From: Puniceicoccaceae bacterium 5H | Lineage (GTDB): Bacteria; Verrucomicrobiota; Verrucomicrobiia; Opitutales; Oceanipulchritudinaceae | DNA length: 64,000 nt | Reading direction: 5' to 3' | Assembly (NCBI GenBank): GCA_009772895.1 | Contig: WOUP01000012.1 | Location: 1-64,000 of the forward strand | In this document: positions 48,682 through 57,323 of the stretch, piece by piece | Layout: every line of letters begins with the position of its first letter | Position numbering within the stretch: the first letter of the stretch is position 1 | Notes under the pieces: model-generated | What the model was told of the DNA's origin: nothing | What the model saw: only the letters and a program-made list of their open reading frames with translations | Databases searched by the model: none | Translations under genes and position numbers: made by a program

Positions 48682-50496
48682 CTATTCGGCCGCAGGCGCT
48701 GCAGGCTGCGTAATGGCTTGACGGGCTTGGTCAGTCAGGCCCTCGGGGCGGACGAACACCGCGAGCTCAACCCAACTGGAACGGGCATAGTTGAAGCCGG
48801 TCAGGCGCAACGTCTCGAAGCCCAATCGGTCGGCTTGAGCTTCGGCGGCGGCGATTGCTTCACTACGATCACGCCAGGGGGCTGCCGTTTCACCCGCCAG
48901 CACAGCCTTGAAAGTCGGATCGTCCAACCGCCATTCGCGCACCCGGGCCAAGACGGTCTGGGTGCCTTCCTGCTCCAGCAGCTCGGACAACGGACGCTCT
49001 TCGTCGTCGTAAAAATCCCAGAGGCGCTGGCTGTAAAAGACCAGGCCCGGCTCACTGTAGCCCCACCCGACCGTCTGGCCCTGCGGCTCCAGATTGTGCC
49101 AGAGCAGCGCCAGTTGGCGCGTCGCCACGGAGAACTTGAGGAAAGCCCCGGCCATGGTGGCGCCGATCACGATCAGCAATAGGCCGAAGCCGAGCACCTG
49201 CTTGAGCTGGTAGCGCGCGAAGATCGCCAGTAGCCAGTAGCCGACCAACGCCGCAGCCACGCCCATCAGCGCCTGCCGGAGCAAGACGAGTCGCCCACTC
49301 CATTCGACGCCAAAGATCCCGTAGGCCAGCGTGCCGATAATGACCGCCCACAGCCCCATGACCACCCAGTAAAAGACACGCTCCACGCCACGCTTTTCGG
49401 GCAGCCGATCACTCTGGAAAAGCATCAGGAACAGCGCGGGAAAGCCGGGCATGATATAGTGTGGCAGCTGTGTCGCGTAGAAACTGAAGATCAGCACCGG
49501 AGCCAGGAACCAGGCGAGCAGGAAGCTGTTGGCGGGGCCCCAGTCACGGCGCATACGGTGCCAGGCGAGGCCCAGCAGCGCGATCCAGGGGAAGAGGCTG
49601 AAAAAGGCGGTGCCGAGGTAGTAGAACGGTAATACGAAGCGCTCGTTGAAACTGCTGGTGCCGCGCTCGATCACGTGCTTGCCCATGCCCACTTCCCAGA
49701 ACTGGCCATGTGTCATCAGCAACGCTGGGATACCCCAGGCAGCAATGGGCAGCAGGGCCAGCGGTAGACCCGTCGCCGCCTGCAGACGTTTCCACGGCAG
49801 CGGTCGGCGATAAAAGACCCAGCGCCAGAGCAGCAGCGCCAGTAACGGCACTGCCAGCGCGATCGGTCCCTTGGCCAGAAAGCCCATCGCCTGCGCCAGC
49901 CATAGTTGCCAATACCAGCGGCTGTAGCGCGGCGGCGCTTCCTCGCGCGTGAGCAATTCGTAAAGCGCCCACATACTCAGCGCCACCGCGAGGATCATGG
50001 GCATGTCGGCCAAAGCCAACCGCCCGTGGATGAAGACCTGCAGACACGTGAGCCATGCTCCGGCAGCGAAGAAGCCCGCCTTGATCCCGAAGATGCGTCG
50101 GCCCAGCGCGAGAATGACCAGCGCCACGAGGTAGGCGGAAATGGCCGAGTGCAGGCGGGCGGCAAACTCACTGCGCCCAAGCAAACCGTAGTGGATCGCC
50201 ATCCACCAATAGGTCAGCGGCGGCTTGTCGAAACGATAGTGGCCGTTGAAGTAAGGGATGAAGGCGTTTTCCCGATTGATCATCTCCTGCGTGGCCTCGG
50301 CGAAACGCGGCTCGTCGCGGTCCACCATCGGCAACAGGTCCATTCCCGGCAGCAGGGTCAGGCAGGCCAGCACCAGCAACAGCCACCACGCATGGCGCCG
50401 CAACGCCTGCTCATCCAGCAACACCAGCGCCTTCAACTGATCCTTCATCGACATTCGGATCATGCTGCGTTGCCCGAAACCGACCGTCAACGGCAT
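48682..50496 (-). CDS. ArnT-like polyprenyl-phosphate glycosyltransferase
   Basis: A GT-C fold membrane glycosyltransferase of 604 residues. The first loop carries the acidic DRDEPRFAEATQEM motif and the following FDKPPLTYWW region, which fit ArnT/PMT family enzymes that transfer a sugar from a polyprenyl-phosphate donor. About ten or more hydrophobic helices follow, then a C-terminal periplasmic part. The acceptor could be lipid A or proteins; lpxB is in this window. An upstream GAGGGTG supports the ATG at 50496, although M12 and M17 are possible. Confidence 0.85.
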   Translation of the reverse strand: MPLTVGFGQRSMIRMSMKDQLKALVLLDEQALRRHAWWLLLVLACLTLLPGMDLLPMVDRDEPRFAEATQEMINRENAFIPYFNGHYRFDKPPLTYWWMAIHYGLLGRSEFAARLHSAISAYLVALVILALGRRIFGIKAGFFAAGAWLTCLQVFIHGRLALADMPMILAVALSMWALYELLTREEAPPRYSRWYWQLWLAQAMGFLAKGPIALAVPLLALLLWRWVFYRRPLPWKRLQAATGLPLALLPIAAWGIPALLMTHGQFWEVGMGKHVIERGTSSFNERFVLPFYYLGTAFFSLFPWIALLGLAWHRMRRDWGPANSFLLAWFLAPVLIFSFYATQLPHYIMPGFPALFLMLFQSDRLPEKRGVERVFYWVVMGLWAVIIGTLAYGIFGVEWSGRLVLLRQALMGVAAALVGYWLLAIFARYQLKQVLGFGLLLIVIGATMAGAFLKFSVATRQLALLWHNLEPQGQTVGWGYSEPGLVFYSQRLWDFYDDEERPLSELLEQEGTQTVLARVREWRLDDPTFKAVLAGETAAPWRDRSEAIAAAEAQADRLGFETLRLTGFNYARSSWVELAVFVRPEGLTDQARQAITQPAAPAAE

Positions 50497-50543
50497 TAGG
50501 CGGTCACCCTCGGGCTTCTGCCCTACCCGAGAGGGGCAGATAC

Positions 50544-50574
50544 TAAAAAGGGAATGGAGGCACCCCCATTCCCT
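50544..50574 (-). terminator. Intrinsic terminator after asd
   Basis: On the minus strand AGGGAATGG and CCATTCCCT form a nine-base stem with an eight-base loop, followed by TTTTT. It closes the asd transcript. Confidence 0.88.
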
Positions 50575-50600
50575 GCTGAAAAGACAGCCGTGGATCGGCC

Positions 50601-51629
50601 CTATGCCTTGGCCGGCACGCGCAACATGTCCATCTCGTGCAGCTTCTCCGCGATCTGGACGGCATTGAGCGCTGCGCCCTTCAGGAGCTGATCGCCGACG
50701 ACCCAGAAGGCCAGGCCGTTGTCGAAGGCCATGTCCTTGCGCAGACGGCCGACGCCGCAGTCGTTCTTGCCACTGTAGTCGAGCGGCATCGGATACTGGG
50801 CTTGCGCCGGCTCATCCAGAAGCTCCACGCCGGGGAACTCGCGGATCGCCTGACGCGCTTCCTCGAGATCGACCGGTTCGAAGAACTCGGCATTGATCGC
50901 GATGGAGTGGGCGCGGAACACCGGCACCCGCACGCAGGTGACCGAGCAGGCCATATCTCCGAGGCCCATGATCTTGCGGCTCTCGTTGAGCATCTTCAGC
51001 TCTTCCTTCGTGTAGCCGTTGTCCAGGAACTGGTCGACCTGCGGCAAGAGATTGAAGGCGATCTGGTGCGGGTAGAATTCCGTCTTCACGGTTTCGCCCT
51101 TGGCGTAGCTCTCCACCTGACGCTGCAGCTCTTCCATGCCTTCCACCCCGCTGCCAGACGTCGCCTGATAGGTGGCAGCGGTGAAGCGGCGCAGCTTGAA
51201 CTTCTGGTGCAGCGGATAGAGCCCCATCAGCGTGATGGCGGTCGAGCAGTTGGGGTTGGCAATCACGCCGGTGTGCTCGGAGAGTGCGTGCGCATTGATC
51301 TCCGGCACCACGAGCGGCACGGAGGGATCCATGCGGAAGGCCGAGCTGTTGTCGACCACCACGCAACCGGCTTCGACGGCGGCAGGCACGAACTTTTCGG
51401 AAATGCTGCCGCCCGCGCTGAACAACGCGACGTCGAGCTCACGGAACACCTCGGGCGTGGTCTCTTCCACGGTAAAGGTGTGCTCACCGTAAGTCATGGT
51501 TTTGCCGGCTGAGCGAGCGGACGCCAGCAAACGCAGTTCCTGCATGGGGAAGTTGCGTTCGTGCAGCAAACGGATGAATTCTTGACCTACGGCGCCGGTC
51601 GCGCCGACGATGCCTACGCGGTATGCCAT
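50601..51629 (-). CDS. asd: Aspartate-semialdehyde dehydrogenase
   Basis: Reduces aspartyl phosphate to aspartate semialdehyde, the branch point of lysine, threonine and methionine synthesis; 342 residues. The Rossmann motif VGIVGATGAVGQEF, the catalytic Cys in IANPNCSTAITLMGLYP, and the His in RVPVFRAHSIAINAEF are all seen. It completes, with lysC, hom and thrC, the pathway from aspartate to threonine in this window except for homoserine kinase. Its start codon overlaps the divergent YkuD gene start. Confidence 0.96.
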   Translation of the reverse strand: MAYRVGIVGATGAVGQEFIRLLHERNFPMQELRLLASARSAGKTMTYGEHTFTVEETTPEVFRELDVALFSAGGSISEKFVPAAVEAGCVVVDNSSAFRMDPSVPLVVPEINAHALSEHTGVIANPNCSTAITLMGLYPLHQKFKLRRFTAATYQATSGSGVEGMEELQRQVESYAKGETVKTEFYPHQIAFNLLPQVDQFLDNGYTKEELKMLNESRKIMGLGDMACSVTCVRVPVFRAHSIAINAEFFEPVDLEEARQAIREFPGVELLDEPAQAQYPMPLDYSGKNDCGVGRLRKDMAFDNGLAFWVVGDQLLKGAALNAVQIAEKLHEMDMLRVPAKA

Positions 51630-52186
51630 CTGATTGGATACGATTGAGGGGACCTTACGAACAAGTTTGCCAGAAGTGGCAAATTGAACCCTCGCACCAT
51701 GCGATTTTCGTTTCGCTTGGCCAGCAAATTCTCTGGCTCCTACGCGATGGCGAAGCGCAGGCCGCTTATCCCCTGAGCTTTAGCCGCAAACCGATTTCGT
51801 GCCGCGAAAACTCGCAAGGGACTCCCTGGGGCCTGCACGCCGTCGCCGAAAAGCACGGCGAGGGTGCGGCGCCGGGCACCGTGTTCGTCGGACGGGTCCC
51901 GCAGGGGCGCTATTGGGAACTCGCGGACGCAGGGCCGGAGCAACCCGCCTACGTCGCGACGCGTATCCTCTGGCTCAAGGGGTTGGAGCCCGACCTGAAC
52001 CAGGGCGGCGATCACGACACCTACGGCCGCTACGTCTACATCCACGGCACGGTCCACCCGGAGCGCTTTCCTCAGCGGGATTCCAGCGGCTGCCTGCTCT
52101 TGCGCGACGACGATCTGATCGCGTTGTTCGACCAGACACCGGTCGACACCCACGTCTACATCGACCGCGACGGGTTGGAAGCCTAG
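51623..52186 (+). CDS. YkuD-family L,D-transpeptidase-like protein
   Basis: A 187-residue protein without an obvious signal peptide. The YkuD motif is recognisable: YIHGTVHPERF, then DSSGCLLLRDDDL with the catalytic Cys; the usual SHGC(I/V)R is SSGCLL here, so a histidine and arginine are missing from the motif. It may have altered activity, or belong to a variant group. The ATG at 51623 overlaps asd by seven bases head-to-head; a downstream TTG near 51641 may be the true start. It ends by overlapping hemW by four bases. Confidence 0.75.
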   Translation: MPSDWIRLRGPYEQVCQKWQIEPSHHAIFVSLGQQILWLLRDGEAQAAYPLSFSRKPISCRENSQGTPWGLHAVAEKHGEGAAPGTVFVGRVPQGRYWELADAGPEQPAYVATRILWLKGLEPDLNQGGDHDTYGRYVYIHGTVHPERFPQRDSSGCLLLRDDDLIALFDQTPVDTHVYIDRDGLEA

Positions 52187-53340
52187 AGCGCTTCGAGGAT
52201 GGCCGTGGCGATGCGATCGGCCAGCAGGCGACCCTCCAAGGTCAGCGCCACGCGCGGCCCTTCCTGCACCATGAGCCCCTCCTCCACCAGATCGCGGAAG
52301 AGCCCCGCCACGGTCGACGGCAGCGGCACGCCGAAACAGCCCTGCAGTTCCTCGAGATCCACGCCTGCGTTCATGCGCAGGCCGAAGACCAACGCGTCGG
52401 CCAGCATCGATTCCGCAGTCAACAGCACGATCTCCTGCTCGGCCATCTGCCCGCTTTCGACGCCTTCCAGCCACTGGTCGATATTGGCCGCGTTGGTCCA
52501 GCGGCGTCCGCCGAACTGCCCGGAGGCAGACGGCCCGTAGGCCAGCCACTCGTGCATAGCCCAGGTATTGAGGTTGTGGCGGCAGGCAAACCCGGGGCGG
52601 GCGAAGTTGGATATCTCATACTGCGGCAGCCCGGCCTCGCCCAACACTTCCCAGGCGCGGGTGTAGTAATCGCTCTCATCCTCGATGCTCAGTTTGGTGG
52701 TCTGCCCCTTCTGCAGCTTCACCCAAAGCGCCGTGTCTTCCTCAAAGGTCAGGCAATAGGTGCTGAGGTGCTGGGGCTCCTGACGCAGCGCCTCCCGCAA
52801 ATCCGCCTCCCATGCCTCCAGCGTCTGCCCAGGCACGGCGAAGATCAGATCGAGATTGAGGTTCTCAAAGCCGGCGGCCCGGATCAGGTCGATCGCGTGG
52901 TAGACCTGCTTGGGCAGGTGCGAGCGTCCCAGGCGGTCGAGCAACACCGGGTCGAAGCTTTGCACGCCCATGGAGATCCGGTTGACGCCCAACTCGCGCA
53001 GCACCGCCAGCTTGTCTGCCTTGACCGTGCTGGGCGCCATTTCGATCGTCCACTCTTCCGGCGCTTGCGGCAAGGCACCCAGCACGGCGTTCCCTAACCG
53101 TTCCAAGTCCTTCGCAGCCAGCAGGCTCGGCGTGCCCCCACCCCAAAAGACGGTGTCGACCGGACGCTCGATAGGCCGCAGCTGCAATTCGCGCTCTATC
53201 CCCGCCAGATAGCGGTCCAATTCGGCACGCCGCGGCGCCTCCTGATAGAAATTGCAGAAGTCGCAGGCACGCGCGCAAAAGGGCACGTGCAGGTAAAGCC
53301 CGAGCGGCGGGGTATGAACAGCTTTTGCTTGCAGATTCAT
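52183..53340 (-). CDS. hemW: HemW-like radical SAM protein
   Basis: A 385-residue radical SAM protein of the coproporphyrinogen oxidase-like family. The iron-sulfur motif CARACDFC, the SAM-binding GGGTPSLL and the YEISNFARPGFACRHN region fit HemW, a haem chaperone, rather than the true HemN, which has a longer N-terminus and additional residues. The ATG at 53340 is used; the upstream open frame to 53457 is overlapped by the lipoprotein gene. Haem delivery to respiratory proteins fits the cytochrome gene nearby (inference). Confidence 0.88.
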   Translation of the reverse strand: MNLQAKAVHTPPLGLYLHVPFCARACDFCNFYQEAPRRAELDRYLAGIERELQLRPIERPVDTVFWGGGTPSLLAAKDLERLGNAVLGALPQAPEEWTIEMAPSTVKADKLAVLRELGVNRISMGVQSFDPVLLDRLGRSHLPKQVYHAIDLIRAAGFENLNLDLIFAVPGQTLEAWEADLREALRQEPQHLSTYCLTFEEDTALWVKLQKGQTTKLSIEDESDYYTRAWEVLGEAGLPQYEISNFARPGFACRHNLNTWAMHEWLAYGPSASGQFGGRRWTNAANIDQWLEGVESGQMAEQEIVLLTAESMLADALVFGLRMNAGVDLEELQGCFGVPLPSTVAGLFRDLVEEGLMVQEGPRVALTLEGRLLADRIATAILEAL

Positions 53341-53365
53341 TTGTTCCTCGGCTAAGTAGCGGATA

Positions 53366-54289
53366 ATGAAACGCTTTAAAGGCAAAACGTGGGTTTGCGT
53401 CGGGACTCTGGCTTTGATGGGACTGACCTTCAGTGGTTGTAACAACCTGTTTAACAACTACACACCGACTCAGCTGCGCCAGAATGCCTCGGGAATTTAT
53501 ACCTTCTCGTTTGCCGCCAAGTTCGACGCCACCAATGTGGTCGAAGACTCCGTCGAAGCGCAAATCGTAATCGACGGCGACACCTATCAGATGCAGAAGG
53601 CCTCAGACGAGCCGCTCATCTTTACTTACGACTTTAAGGTCCAACCCGGAGAGAGTGAAGTTAAATACTACTACATCCTCAAGTATGACTACATCAATTC
53701 GGGTATTCGCAAGACCACGATCAAGGACAGCTTCAACGAAACCGGCGACCTCTTTTACGCGAACCTGACCAACCGCTACGCCAGCGAACTCGTCAGCAAC
53801 CGCGGGCCCGTCGGCAGTCGCATCGCCCTCATCGGTCGCGGCTTCTCCGCCGGAGACACGGTGGTCATTGGCGGTCAGGAAGCCCAGACCACGGTCAACA
53901 CACCGCGCGATATCGAGTTTGTCGTGCCGCCCCTGCAACCGGGCCGCACCTACAACGTGACCGTGCGCACCGCAGACAGCGAACTCGACGCCGGCACCTT
54001 CCGCGTGGACGCGGCGCAACTGCAAGTCCAGCCGCAAAACCTCAGCCTCTACGCCGGCGAGATCAAACTGATGGTGGTCGAAGTGGGCGGCGAAGCCCCT
54101 GCAGGCGGCCTGACCATCGACGCCATGACCGACATCCCGGACAGCGTCATCATGCCGGAGATCGTGATTCCGGAAGGCGCACGCAGCGTGAACGTCAACG
54201 TCGAAGGCGGCGACTCCGGCACCGGCATCATCGAGCTCAGCGCACCGGGCTACAATACGGTGACGGTGCCCGTCGAAGTCCAGGAATAG
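53366..54289 (+). CDS. Lipoprotein with IPT/TIG-like domain
   Basis: An exported lipoprotein of 307 residues: signal peptide with lipobox FSGC at the lipidated cysteine (residue 25), then a beta-rich N-terminal half and an Ig-like IPT/TIG domain (RIALIGRGFSAGDTVVIGGQEA, IEFVVPPLQPGRTYNVTV). The rest is beta-rich with no catalytic motif. It is probably a surface or periplasmic binding/structural protein of unknown role. Divergent from hemW, with only 25 bases between the starts. A terminator follows. Confidence 0.75.
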   Translation: MKRFKGKTWVCVGTLALMGLTFSGCNNLFNNYTPTQLRQNASGIYTFSFAAKFDATNVVEDSVEAQIVIDGDTYQMQKASDEPLIFTYDFKVQPGESEVKYYYILKYDYINSGIRKTTIKDSFNETGDLFYANLTNRYASELVSNRGPVGSRIALIGRGFSAGDTVVIGGQEAQTTVNTPRDIEFVVPPLQPGRTYNVTVRTADSELDAGTFRVDAAQLQVQPQNLSLYAGEIKLMVVEVGGEAPAGGLTIDAMTDIPDSVIMPEIVIPEGARSVNVNVEGGDSGTGIIELSAPGYNTVTVPVEVQE

Positions 54290-54326
54290 AGACGCGAATA
54301 CACACCCGCCAAAAGCATTTCACGAG

Positions 54327-54357
54327 AGCCCGTATCCGTCATGGATGCGGGCTTTTT
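54327..54357 (+). terminator. Intrinsic terminator after the lipoprotein gene
   Basis: AGCCCGTATCC pairs with GGATGCGGGCT (one T-G) with a five-base loop and is followed by TTTTT. Confidence 0.88.
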
Positions 54358-54404
54358 CGTGGAAAGGCCGTGAGCCGCGAAAGCGCCTCTGGGGCTAGTC
54401 TTTG

Positions 54405-55958
54405 CTAGTCCCGGGGAAAGCGCGGCATGACGCGCAGAGTCTTGCCCGGTTCGAGCACGAGCTCATCGCCATTCGCCGGTTTCTCGTCGTCGAGATAAAC
54501 GCGGAAATGCAGCGGCTCGCTCAAATCGACTTCCCAGCGATATTCGCCGATGCCGGTCATATCGAGGATGAGTCCGTCATTGGGATCGAGCGGCGCCTGC
54601 TCGCCCCGGAGCGTCAACAGGTGGTTGTCGCCCACCATCGAACGTACCACCAGCACGCTCTTCTTCTTTTCCGCCGTCGGCTGCTCCGGCGGCGCTTCTG
54701 GAGCCGGCGTTTCAGGAGCGGACTCCACCGGCGCTTCCGGCTCCTTGGCTGCTGGCGTCGCGGCGGGCGGAGTCTCGCGACCGTGGCTCACGTCCAGATC
54801 GTCGTCGTCCCAATCCAACTCATCGTCTTCAAAGAGAAGCGTCGCCTGGACATCGCTCGCCAGCTTCTCCTCTTCTGACAACTCCTGCTCTGTTTCGTCC
54901 GCAGGCTTCGTTTCAGCCTCGGCGTCCTCATCGACAGAGACTTCAGCCGCAAATTCATCTTCCAACTGGGCCAGCTCTTCCGGGTCGAGCCAGTTCTGGT
55001 CCGCCTCCGCTTGCGCTTCGGCTTCTTCGGCCTCGGGTTCCGTCACCGGTTCCGGCTCCGGCTCGACCGGCGGCACTGCCTCAGCGGGAGAAGGCTTGCG
55101 TGCGATGGGCGATTCCACCTCGTCCAACTCATCCGCCGCGGTGGGCTCGGGTTGCGGCGGTTCGACTGCCGAAGCCGGTTCCGCGGGTGGCGGGGTTTCC
55201 GCCACGGGCTTGACGGCTGGAGGCTCCGGTTGGGCCGGCGCTTTGGGTTTTTCGGCGGCAGTGCCTTTGCCCTTGGGCGAAATCGTTACCCCTTTGCTGA
55301 TGAGCCGGTCCAGGCCGCGCCCGAGGCGACGGGGCTTGTTTTCAGTCTTCGCCGCGGGCGTCTCCGCCGGAGTGGAGGCAGGCGTTGCGGGCTTCGGGGC
55401 GGGCTCTGCTGGAGCAGGAACGGACGCTGCGGTGACGGGAGACTGCTCCAGCCGCCGCAAAATGGCGTCCAACTTGGCCTCCAGCGCCTTGAATTCCTCG
55501 CGACTCACCCCGCCTTTGCCGCCTGCGCCGAGTTTGCGCAAGGTCTCATCGAGACCGCCCTCCTGGGCAAGCTCCATAAAAGCCTGAAAGCCTTTCAGGC
55601 GCTCCTCGATCCGGTCCGGCACCTGACGGGCGATCAGGATACTCTTGGAGGCGGATTCCGCCGTCTCCTGCAGGCGTGCCTCGACCTTGTCCATATGAGC
55701 GACCGATTTGCGCAGCGTATCGCCGGCCCGGGCGTGCTCACCCTTGACTTCGGCCTGGTGATACAAGAGCTCGATCACATACACGGCGAGCGGGAGTAAA
55801 TTGCCCGCGAGGATAGTGAAGGCGACCGCCAAAAACGTGACCGGGGTCAGACGGTCCTGTTGCGTAAAGGCCAGCACGAAGGCGATAACGGTCAGGAGTC
55901 CGTTACCGACCCAGGCTCCGGCCATGATCTGCCGACTGTAAGGAAGATTGGAAGCCAT
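54405..55958 (-). CDS. Two-TM protein with long disordered linker and C-terminal beta domain
   Basis: An unrecognised protein of about 517 residues. Two hydrophobic helices lie near the N-terminus (about residues 12-33 and 38-61), followed by an alpha-helical, coiled-coil-like part. From about residue 180 to 435 it is low-complexity Pro/Ala/Glu/Asp-rich, almost certainly disordered. The last about 80 residues, starting KKKSVLVVRSMVGDN, form a beta-rich module reminiscent of early-set/CBM48-like domains, with RGEQAPLD, EYRWEVDL and PGKTLRVMP. No function can be assigned. It follows rsmB after 17 bases. The ATG at 55958 (MASNLPYS) is used. Confidence 0.7.
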   Translation of the reverse strand: MASNLPYSRQIMAGAWVGNGLLTVIAFVLAFTQQDRLTPVTFLAVAFTILAGNLLPLAVYVIELLYHQAEVKGEHARAGDTLRKSVAHMDKVEARLQETAESASKSILIARQVPDRIEERLKGFQAFMELAQEGGLDETLRKLGAGGKGGVSREEFKALEAKLDAILRRLEQSPVTAASVPAPAEPAPKPATPASTPAETPAAKTENKPRRLGRGLDRLISKGVTISPKGKGTAAEKPKAPAQPEPPAVKPVAETPPPAEPASAVEPPQPEPTAADELDEVESPIARKPSPAEAVPPVEPEPEPVTEPEAEEAEAQAEADQNWLDPEELAQLEDEFAAEVSVDEDAEAETKPADETEQELSEEEKLASDVQATLLFEDDELDWDDDDLDVSHGRETPPAATPAAKEPEAPVESAPETPAPEAPPEQPTAEKKKSVLVVRSMVGDNHLLTLRGEQAPLDPNDGLILDMTGIGEYRWEVDLSEPLHFRVYLDDEKPANGDELVLEPGKTLRVMPRFPRD

Positions 55959-55975
55959 TGCGAAGTTCCTGAAAT

Positions 55976-57247
55976 TCAAGATCCAGCGTAAATACGCGTC
56001 AAACGGAAAGCGCCGCCGCCATCATGCCCATCCACGTCTGGACGACTGAGCTTGGACTGCGCCAAGGCAAAGGGCAACTCCTGGAGTGCCTGCGTCACCT
56101 GCGCCTCGTTTTCCTGCGGCTCGATACTGCAGGTACTATATACCAGCGCGCCGTCAGCCGCCACAAACTCAGCCGCCTGACGGATCAGCTTCCGCTGCAG
56201 GGCCGCCACCTGGTCGATTTCCTTCGGGGAAAGCCGCCACTTGGCGTCCGGTCGCCGTCGCAACACCCCGGTATTCGAGCACGGGGCGTCCAACAAGACC
56301 ACATCGAAGGCGGCAAAGCCCGAATGCGCGTGCAAAGTGTCGGGCGTCAGTTCCAGCACATCCGCCTCGATTACCTGCACCCGGAGCGCTTCCTGTTCGA
56401 TGGCGTCCACATAAGGTTGCTGTGCCTTCTGCAGATTGCCCTTCAGGCGGCCCACTCGCGGGGCAAGGTCGACCGCGACAAGGCTGCCCTGCCCCTGCAG
56501 TCGCTGGAGGATCTGCCAGCTCTTGCCTCCAGGAGAGGCGCAAAGATCGAGCACGCGCATGCCCGGCTGGATACCGGCGAACTCCACCGGCCAGCGCGTG
56601 GAGGGGTCTGTCACGTAGGCCAGGCCCTTCTCCAGCCAAGGGCGCACCTCCGCCATCGTGGCCGGTGCCTTGAAGAAGCGCGGCCATTCGCCCGGCTGCC
56701 AATCCGCCGGCGGCACCACCGCGGGCGCTGTTTGCACCCACAATTCCGGCGCCTGCTGGTCCCACTGCATCAGCGCTTCCGCCGCCTCCGCGCCAAACTC
56801 CTGCGTCCAGCGCTCGTAAAGCCAACGCGGGTGGCTGGCCGCCAGAGAAACGTCGTCCGTCTCGGGCCATTGTTCCGGCGAACGCCGCAAAACCGCGTGC
56901 ACAAAGTTCGCTTCGGGCTTCGAAAGCACCTTTTTGGACTGCTCGGTGACAAAATCTATCACCTGCGCGCGGCCCGATTTTTCGTCGGCCCACAGCTCGT
57001 AGAAGCCCAGCAGCAAAGCCGCCTCGGCCTTGGGCCGTGGGGCCTTGGAGACCTGCCGTTTCAGGGCGTCCTCCAGACGCCTCCAATGCCGCACAACACC
57101 GTAAACCAGCCAGTGTAGCCGCCCTTGGGCAACTGCGTCTACCTGATCTTCCGCGCGTTCGAGAAGTTCGTCGATTTTTCCGGGCTGACGCCGATACTGG
57201 ACGAGGGTCCAGTGCGCCTGCCTCCATGCCTGTTCGAGGGGTATCAT
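55976..57247 (-). CDS. rsmB: 16S rRNA (cytosine-5-)-methyltransferase RsmB-like
   Basis: An m5C rRNA methyltransferase of about 423 residues. The N-terminal NusB-like helical domain (residues 1-130) is followed by a Rossmann methyltransferase: motif I VLDLCASPGGKSWQIL, catalytic Cys in LLDAPCSNTGVLRRRPD and the second Cys in YSTCSIEPQENEAQV. This matches the RsmB group that modifies C967 of 16S rRNA. The ATG at 57247 is preferred over a GTG at 57259. It is divergent from greA. Confidence 0.9.
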   Translation of the reverse strand: MIPLEQAWRQAHWTLVQYRRQPGKIDELLERAEDQVDAVAQGRLHWLVYGVVRHWRRLEDALKRQVSKAPRPKAEAALLLGFYELWADEKSGRAQVIDFVTEQSKKVLSKPEANFVHAVLRRSPEQWPETDDVSLAASHPRWLYERWTQEFGAEAAEALMQWDQQAPELWVQTAPAVVPPADWQPGEWPRFFKAPATMAEVRPWLEKGLAYVTDPSTRWPVEFAGIQPGMRVLDLCASPGGKSWQILQRLQGQGSLVAVDLAPRVGRLKGNLQKAQQPYVDAIEQEALRVQVIEADVLELTPDTLHAHSGFAAFDVVLLDAPCSNTGVLRRRPDAKWRLSPKEIDQVAALQRKLIRQAAEFVAADGALVYSTCSIEPQENEAQVTQALQELPFALAQSKLSRPDVDGHDGGGAFRLTRIYAGS

Positions 57248-57323
57248 TCGCCTATCCACCTTTTTGTTGACCTGCTATATGCGCCTTGTTGTGCTGATTG
57301 TTCCCGAATTTAGCGAGAGTTCT

